NCBI GenBank assembly: GCA_016213725.1
Contig: JACQZS010000135.1
Span: 1 to 64,000, forward strand
DNA from: Acidobacteriota bacterium
GTDB lineage: Bacteria; Acidobacteriota; Terriglobia; Bryobacterales; Bryobacteraceae
DNA length: 64,000 nucleotides
Direction: 5' to 3'
In this document: piece after piece, positions 58,731 through 64,000 of the stretch
How positions within the stretch are numbered: the stretch's first letter is position 1
Layout: each line of letters starts with the position of its first letter
The notes under the pieces: model-generated
Database searches by the model: none
Seen by the model: only the letters and a program-made list of their open reading frames with translations
What the model was told of the DNA's origin: nothing
Translations under genes and position numbers: made by a program

Positions 58731-58779
58731 GGCGCAGCCTGAGGAGAGCATACCGGGTTGGAGCCACACGAGAGAAGCC

Positions 58780-59345
58780 CCTTGCGGGACCGGTGGGTTT
58801 CTGAGTGGTTTGGACTGGAATGACCAGACCTTCGATGAAGCGGGTGGCGGAGGGGGTGACGGCGAGGAGGTTGGAGTCGTTGATGGTGTATTCGTTGCGG
58901 TTGAGGTAGGACTGGAAGCAGTCTTTCTGGCCGACGGCGGGGTCGAAGTGGTTGTTCATGCCTTCTTCGGTGCCGAAGCCAGGGGTGTTGGTGGCTTTGG
59001 GGTACAGCTTCACGTAAGAGGCGTAAACGGGGTCGAGGACGGGAATGCCTTTGTTGCCGGGGAAGGGGGTACGGACAACGCGGGCGTCCTCGTGGCGGGC
59101 GGAGTGGGGGTCGCAGATGGTGGATTCGACGGTTTTAAGCGCTTGGCCGACTTCGAGGGTGAAATTGACGACGGGGCGCGTTCCGGCAGTGAGGGCCAAT
59201 CCGGTACGGTGCGCCTTCTTGAAGTCGTTGGCCTCCACGGCGACTGTGTAGGCACCCGGGCTGAGAAGCGGCACTTCTTAGAAACCGGTAGCCGTATCCA
59301 GTACAGCGAACCCACGAGATGCGAGCGTGGCACTCAGGCAGGCGT
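58780..59345 (-). pseudogene. Remnant of an Oar-like TonB-dependent receptor gene
   Basis: VLDTATGF*EVPLLSPGAYTVAVEANDFKKAHRTGLALTAGTRPVVNFTLEVGQALKTVE, in-frame stop, then jump to barrel-like DPVYASYVKLYPKATNTPGFGTEEGMNNHFDPAVGQKDCFQSYLNRNEYTIND. Confidence 0.75.
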
Positions 59346-59521
59346 GATTCAAGAAGCTTGGCCATATTCCGGCGTTCTGTCGCACGACTTTCCGCCTCGC
59401 GGAATTCCGGGGAGTTTGGGATGAGAGCGGGCTCTTCCCGCCATAGGGAATTGCCCGGCTGCCCCGATGTTCAAGTTGCATTCCGAGCCCAATGCGATGG
59501 AATAGAAGGACGAGGCGATGC

Positions 59522-60217
59522 ATGCAACATAGATTGGCTCTGCTTCATACAAGTCCGGTGCTGGTGCCGGTGTTCGATGGCTTGTGCCAGCAGGTACTGC
59601 CTGAGGTGGAGAGATACCACATGGTAGACGAGAGCCTGATCCGAAACACAGTCCGGGCGGGGCGACTTGAGAAGCCCACTATCCGGCGGCTAGTGGCGGA
59701 GATTGGCGTGGCCTTCGAAGGCGGAGCGACAGCCGTGTTTGTGACGTGTTCGTCGATTGGCCCCGGGGTGTCAGCGGCCAGGCAACTCTACGAAGAGCCG
59801 ATATTTCGGATTGACGAGGCGATGGCAGCGAAGGCCGTTACAATGGGCTCCCGGGTAGGGGTGCTGGCGACGGTGCGGACGACCCTGGAGCCGACGGTGC
59901 AACTGATCCGCGACTCTGCGAAAACAGCTGGCACGGTGGTGACCGTGGAGGCAGGACTGTGTGAGGGGGCGTTCGACGCCGTGCTGGCGGGCGATGGGGC
60001 AGGCCACGACCGGATTGTGAGGGAGGGGTTGATGCGGCTGGCCGGACTGGCGGACGTAGTCGTGCTGGCGCAGGCTTCGATGGCGCGGGTGATTGAGAAC
60101 ATTGCAGAGGGCGAATTGAAGGTGCCTGTGTTGACGAGTCCGATGTTGGCTGTGCAGCAGATCCGGGTGGCTCTTGGATTGAGCCGAGCGCAAGTCCCGG
60201 TGGGTGTTTCCGCATAG
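59522..60217 (+). CDS. Asp/Glu/hydantoin racemase-family protein
   Basis: LALLHTSPVLVPVFDGLCQQVLPEVE; VFVTCSSIGP; DVVVLAQASMARV; VPVLTSPMLAVQQI. Confidence 0.82.
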   Translation: MQHRLALLHTSPVLVPVFDGLCQQVLPEVERYHMVDESLIRNTVRAGRLEKPTIRRLVAEIGVAFEGGATAVFVTCSSIGPGVSAARQLYEEPIFRIDEAMAAKAVTMGSRVGVLATVRTTLEPTVQLIRDSAKTAGTVVTVEAGLCEGAFDAVLAGDGAGHDRIVREGLMRLAGLADVVVLAQASMARVIENIAEGELKVPVLTSPMLAVQQIRVALGLSRAQVPVGVSA

Positions 60218-60242
60218 GCGGGGCGGCGCAGCCGTGGGCTTC

Positions 60243-61511
60243 ATGAAGACACGCAATCTTGTCCTGGCTCTGTTGGTGCTGCTGTCGGTGATCACGTTTC
60301 TCGACCGTCTGGCGATAGCGGCGGCGGGGCCGAGGATGCAGCAGGAGTTGGGCCTGGATCCCAAGCAATGGGGTTGGATTCTGGGAGCATTTGTCCTGGC
60401 ATACGGGGTCTTCGAGATCCCGACAGGCGCGATGGGCGACCGGATGGGACAGCGACGGGTGATCACGAGAATCGTGGTGTGGTGGTCAGTCTTCACCGCG
60501 CTGACAGGAGCGGTGAGCGGGTTTGTGCCGTTGCTGGCGACGCGGTTTCTCTTTGGCGCCGGAGAGGCTGGCGCCTACCCCAACATGGCGGCCAGCGTGG
60601 CGCGGTGGTTTCCACGAATGGAGCGGGCGCGGGCGCAGGGGTTCGTGTGGGGCGGCAGCAGGGCCGGCGGCGCACTGGCGCCGCTGCTTGTAGTTCCCTT
60701 ACAGGCGCGCTTCGGCTGGAGGGCGTCGTTCTGGATTCTGGGCGTGATCGGGGTTGCATGGGCATCTGTCTGGTGGTGGTGGTACCGCGACTTGCCTGCT
60801 CAGAGCGGCCGCGTGTCCGAAGAGGAACTGGCGGAAATCGGGTCGTCGAGCAACGCTGAGACGCATGAGGCGGCGCCCTGGGGGCGGCTACTGCGCAGCC
60901 GCCAGTTGTGGCTCATTCTGGGCATGTACTCGTCGTATGCGTGGAGTTCGTGGTTCTACTTTTCGTGGCTGCACACCTACCTGGTGCGAGGGCGAGGATT
61001 CAGTTATGACCAGATGGCGGTGATCTCTGCGCTCGCTTTCGCGTTCGGCGCTGCGGCGAACCTGGCGGGGGGGTATGTGGGGGATCTCGCGGTTCGCAAA
61101 CTGGGGGTGAAACGAGGCCGGCGGATGATCGGCTGCGCGAGTTTGAGTGCGGGGGCAGTCCTGCTGCTGGCGACGGCGCTGACACGGGACCAGGTGTCAG
61201 CAACGGTCCTGATTTCACTGGGGCTGGGAGTGACGGACCTGATGCTGCCTTCGGCATGGGCGACCTGCGTGGACATCGGCGGAAGGTATACGGGCACCGT
61301 GACAGGCGCGATGAATTCAGCCGGGCAGTTGGGGGGCTTCCTGTGCACGGTGCTCTTTGGCTACATCGTTGCGCTGAGCGGGAGCTATGATCTCCCGTTA
61401 GTCGTGATTGCGGCGATGCTCACGTTGAGTGCGGTGCTGTTTTCGCGCATCGACTCATCACGGCCGCTGTTTGAGGAGGCCGAGGCCACGGCGAACGGCG
61501 GACGGGATTAG
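60243..61511 (+). CDS. MFS transporter (anion:cation symporter-like)
   Basis: SVITFLDRLAIAAAGPRMQQELGLDPKQWGWILGAFVLAYGVFEIPTGAMGDRMGQRRVI; 12-TM hydrophobic pattern. Confidence 0.9.
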   Translation: MKTRNLVLALLVLLSVITFLDRLAIAAAGPRMQQELGLDPKQWGWILGAFVLAYGVFEIPTGAMGDRMGQRRVITRIVVWWSVFTALTGAVSGFVPLLATRFLFGAGEAGAYPNMAASVARWFPRMERARAQGFVWGGSRAGGALAPLLVVPLQARFGWRASFWILGVIGVAWASVWWWWYRDLPAQSGRVSEEELAEIGSSSNAETHEAAPWGRLLRSRQLWLILGMYSSYAWSSWFYFSWLHTYLVRGRGFSYDQMAVISALAFAFGAAANLAGGYVGDLAVRKLGVKRGRRMIGCASLSAGAVLLLATALTRDQVSATVLISLGLGVTDLMLPSAWATCVDIGGRYTGTVTGAMNSAGQLGGFLCTVLFGYIVALSGSYDLPLVVIAAMLTLSAVLFSRIDSSRPLFEEAEATANGGRD

Positions 61512-62674
61512 GCCATCAGCGGAGACGAGTGAGCGGGGATGGCGGGATTCTGGCCGTCGAGGGGATAGACGAGATCCACGTTTTGCGTGGTGAGCAGCTT
61601 GTGTTTGGCGAATACGGCCGAGGGAACGGGTTTGCCGTCGAGGATGTTAATGGCGAGGCGGACCAGATCCTCGCCGTAACGTTCTGGGAAGTAGGCAACG
61701 GAACCGACGAGGCGCGTATTCTTGCGGCGTAGTTCATTGCGGGCCTCGAGGGTTCCGTTTTGCCCGACGACGGCGCAGAGGTGGCCGACCCCAGCCTCTT
61801 CAAAGCCGCGGAGCGCAGCGAGGGCGCACATGTCGTTGACAGCGCCGACCAGAGTCCTCTTGGGCTTGGAGCGCGCGATGAAGCGGCGGACGACGCCAAG
61901 AATCTGTTCGAAGTCGCCTTTGCCATCGAGATGAATGGGGTTGAGCCGGTCGAAGCCCGGCAACTCCGTACGCAGTCCTTCCACGGTGCCTGTGATTCGG
62001 AGGCCGGGCAAGGGGCCGGCGATCGGAAGTTCCAGTAGAAGGAGTTGCTCGGCGCCCTCCGGCCATTGCTTTTTGGCCCAGCGGCCGAGTGCACGGCCCG
62101 CGATGAGGCCTGCCTCGTAGTTGTTTGCTCCGTAGTACGTGGCGCCTGGGTGGGGGATTTCGATGGCGATGACAGGGATGTTCGCTTCGAGGAAGCAGGC
62201 GGCGATGCTAGGGGCGACGCGTTGGTAGGTTTGGAATTCCAGAACGAGATTGACCCGCTCCCGCACGAGGTGTTCCGCATTGCGGAGGGCCTCGCGGGCG
62301 CTATAGCGGTTGTTCACCATGATGAGGTGAATGCGGTCATTGGCGGCGGCAGCCCGCTGCAGGCCCTCGCTGACCGTTTGAGAAAAGACCGAATTGGCCT
62401 GCGCCGCGAAGCCGAGGCGGATGCTCTGCGAAAACCCGGTACGGACCAGGCAGCGGTACTCGCCCCGCGCCACGCGCTCCATAATGCCGCCTTGCACAAG
62501 GCTGGTAAGGAGGCGGAAAGCGGTGGTGCGCGACAGGCCGGTGCGATTGACCACGTCAGCGAGTTGGAGAACTTCACCCTCTCTGCGGAAGCACTTCAGG
62601 ATCCCACAGGCCCGGACAACAGCCTGGGCAGCGTTCCGATCGCGGTTCTGGACGTTGGTGACGGGAGTTTGCAT
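61508..62674 (-). CDS. Transcriptional regulator: IclR-type HTH + periplasmic-binding-protein-like sugar-binding domain
   Basis: AVVRACGILKCFRREGEVLQLADVVNRTGLSRTTAFRLLTSLVQGGIMERV; IHLIMVNNRYSAREALRNAEHLVRERVNLVLEFQ...IPVIAIEIPHPGATYYGANNYEAGLIAGRAL. Confidence 0.88.
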   Translation of the reverse strand: MQTPVTNVQNRDRNAAQAVVRACGILKCFRREGEVLQLADVVNRTGLSRTTAFRLLTSLVQGGIMERVARGEYRCLVRTGFSQSIRLGFAAQANSVFSQTVSEGLQRAAAANDRIHLIMVNNRYSAREALRNAEHLVRERVNLVLEFQTYQRVAPSIAACFLEANIPVIAIEIPHPGATYYGANNYEAGLIAGRALGRWAKKQWPEGAEQLLLLELPIAGPLPGLRITGTVEGLRTELPGFDRLNPIHLDGKGDFEQILGVVRRFIARSKPKRTLVGAVNDMCALAALRGFEEAGVGHLCAVVGQNGTLEARNELRRKNTRLVGSVAYFPERYGEDLVRLAINILDGKPVPSAVFAKHKLLTTQNVDLVYPLDGQNPAIPAHSSPLMA

Positions 62675-62989
62675 GTCGAATGGCCGGCTGGATTCAAGTC
62701 TCGTACTCGTCGACTATTGTATGCTGGCTTCCCGCATTACGGAATCGCTATTCGCGTCGGCGGGAAGGCGCAGGCGGAGAAGAAGAGCCCCAGGCCCTAA
62801 GCGGAATTGATGAGGCAGGCAGCAAGGCGAGGCGGAAGAACTGGATTGACGGGGCAGATGGCAGGGTGCGGCGTTGAGTTTCAGGTCAGGATAACCATGC
62901 ACTCCATCGATTCAGCTCCCGAAGGATCAGTTGCCGCGGCGGCAGCCGCTGCCAGTCTGGCACAAAGGGTGAGATGCCACAGTTAGCGG

Positions 62990-63360
62990 ATGGTCTACGC
63001 CGCGAAACTCGGACATCCGGACCGCCACAAGCTGCCGGGCGTGGAGGCGAATATAGGGCCGCTGGGCTATGGACTGCCGATTGCGGTGGGCGCGGCTAAG
63101 GCGGCCAAGCTGAAGGGGGAACGGTGGCGCACATTCGTGATGACCGGCGATGGCGGCATCTCACTTCCAACTGGATAACTTGGCCCTAATGGCAGACAGG
63201 AGCCGCTTGCAGCAGGGGGGCGAAACGGGGCGCACGATCACGATGGAGCCTCTCGCGGAGTGGTTCCGGGCATTTGGCTGGGCAATGCGAGAGGTACATG
63301 GTAACGACCACTCTGAGTTGGTGCAAACGTTCAGCGGCCTTCCTTTCGAAATGGGCCGGC
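62990..63360 (+). pseudogene. Transketolase (N-terminal TPP domain) fragment with internal deletion/frameshift
   Basis: GVEANIGPLGYGLPIAVGAAKAAKLKGERWRTFVMTGDGG, then frame change to SHFQLDNLALMADRSRLQQGGETGRTITMEPLAEWFRAFGWAMREVHGNDHSELVQTFSGLPFE. Confidence 0.85.
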
Positions 63361-63488
63361 TGAACTGCGTGATAGGGCGGGCACAGTTTGAGGAGGGAAG
63401 TGAAAGGATGACCGTTCCACAGATAGAGCGTGTTGAAGCGGTTTTCGAGCAGGAAGTATGGCTCACCCCCTGTGTTGAGAAGTCTCTA

Positions 63489-64000
63489 TTACTGCGTGTT
63501 CGTGCTGAGGCCGCGTTTCTGGATCAGCGGAGCCACGGAAGGCTCGCGGCCCCGGAAATCCTTGTACATCTGCATGGCGTCTTCGCTGCCGCCGCGCTCC
63601 AGTATCCTGGTGCGGAATGCGCGAGCCAGATTCGGATCGAACAGATTGCCCTTTTCCTTGAAGGCCTGGTAGGCGTCACTGTCGAGTACTTCACTCCAGA
63701 TGTAGCTGTAGTAGCCGGCGGCGTAGCCGGAGGCGAAGATGTGCTGGAAGTACGTGCTGCGGTAGCGCGAGTAAATTTCAGGCAGCAGGCCGATTCTCGA
63801 GAGCGCGGCCTTTTCGAATCCGGCGGCGTCGGTCTTCGGCTCCGACTTGATGGTGTGCCATTCCATGTCGAGCAGAGAAGCGGCCAGGTACTCGACGGTG
63901 AGGAAACCTTGGTTGAACTTGCCGGCGCGATCGATCTTGGCGAGTAGTTCGGGGGGAATGGGTTTGCCGGTCTGATAGTGCTTCGCGAATGTAGACAGGA
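63489..64000 (-). CDS. M3-family metallopeptidase (Dcp/oligopeptidase-like), C-terminal part, truncated by window end
   Basis: VEYLAASLLDMEWHTIK...YFQHIFASGYAAGYYSYIWSEVLDSDAYQAFKEKGNLFDPNLARAFRTRILERGGSEDAMQMYKDFRGREPSVAPLI. Confidence 0.9.
   Translation of the reverse strand, partial: LSTFAKHYQTGKPIPPELLAKIDRAGKFNQGFLTVEYLAASLLDMEWHTIKSEPKTDAAGFEKAALSRIGLLPEIYSRYRSTYFQHIFASGYAAGYYSYIWSEVLDSDAYQAFKEKGNLFDPNLARAFRTRILERGGSEDAMQMYKDFRGREPSVAPLIQKRGLSTNTQ

Noticed and set aside
1-64000. CRISPR array or rRNA genes
   Set aside because: No regularly spaced 25-40-bp repeats with unique spacers and no rRNA signature seen; the phased 9-bp repeats near 47.4-47.6 kb are too short and contiguous for CRISPR.

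Overview
High-GC bacterial window; the large Oar-like TonB receptor and DUF1593 genes suggest Acidobacteriota, but that is inference. Left to right: (1) a complete IS66-family element, 18-2593, with inverted ends and an 8-bp CCGAGCTC target duplication, inserted into an ORF. (2) A tightly packed minus-strand array, 24995 to 2707, that looks like a composite anti-phage system. In transcription order it encodes an XRE+ImmA/IrrE regulator, a DrmD-like SNF2 helicase, a PglX/DrmMI-like adenine methyltransferase with a C-terminal DUF433-like antitoxin domain, a DUF5615 PIN-like toxin, a DEAD/DEAH-DUF1998 helicase with a C-terminal nuclease-like domain, an ArdC-like zincin, a HEPN-STAND-TPR protein, NurA-like, HerA-like, and a second SPPY methyltransferase. 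It faces two divergent uncharacterised genes across a palindromic promoter region. (3) A replication-type mobile module, 27.2-37.8 kb: AlpA-like HTH, SNF2, VRR-NUC, HNH, primase, UvrD-like helicase and tyrosine integrase. (4) A PPR-like-repeat/GHKL ATPase gene coupled to a REC-AAA+ gene. (5) A DedA-papain / ATP-grasp-like / KamA-like operon. (6) A tRNA-Pro(GGG) 3'-end fragment flanked on both sides by 11-bp-phased repeats, resembling an attP. (7) More chromosome-like genes: TonB receptor, DUF1593 genes, racemase, MFS, IclR-type regulator, M3 peptidase, plus decayed TonB and transketolase fragments. All family calls come from motif reading without database searches.
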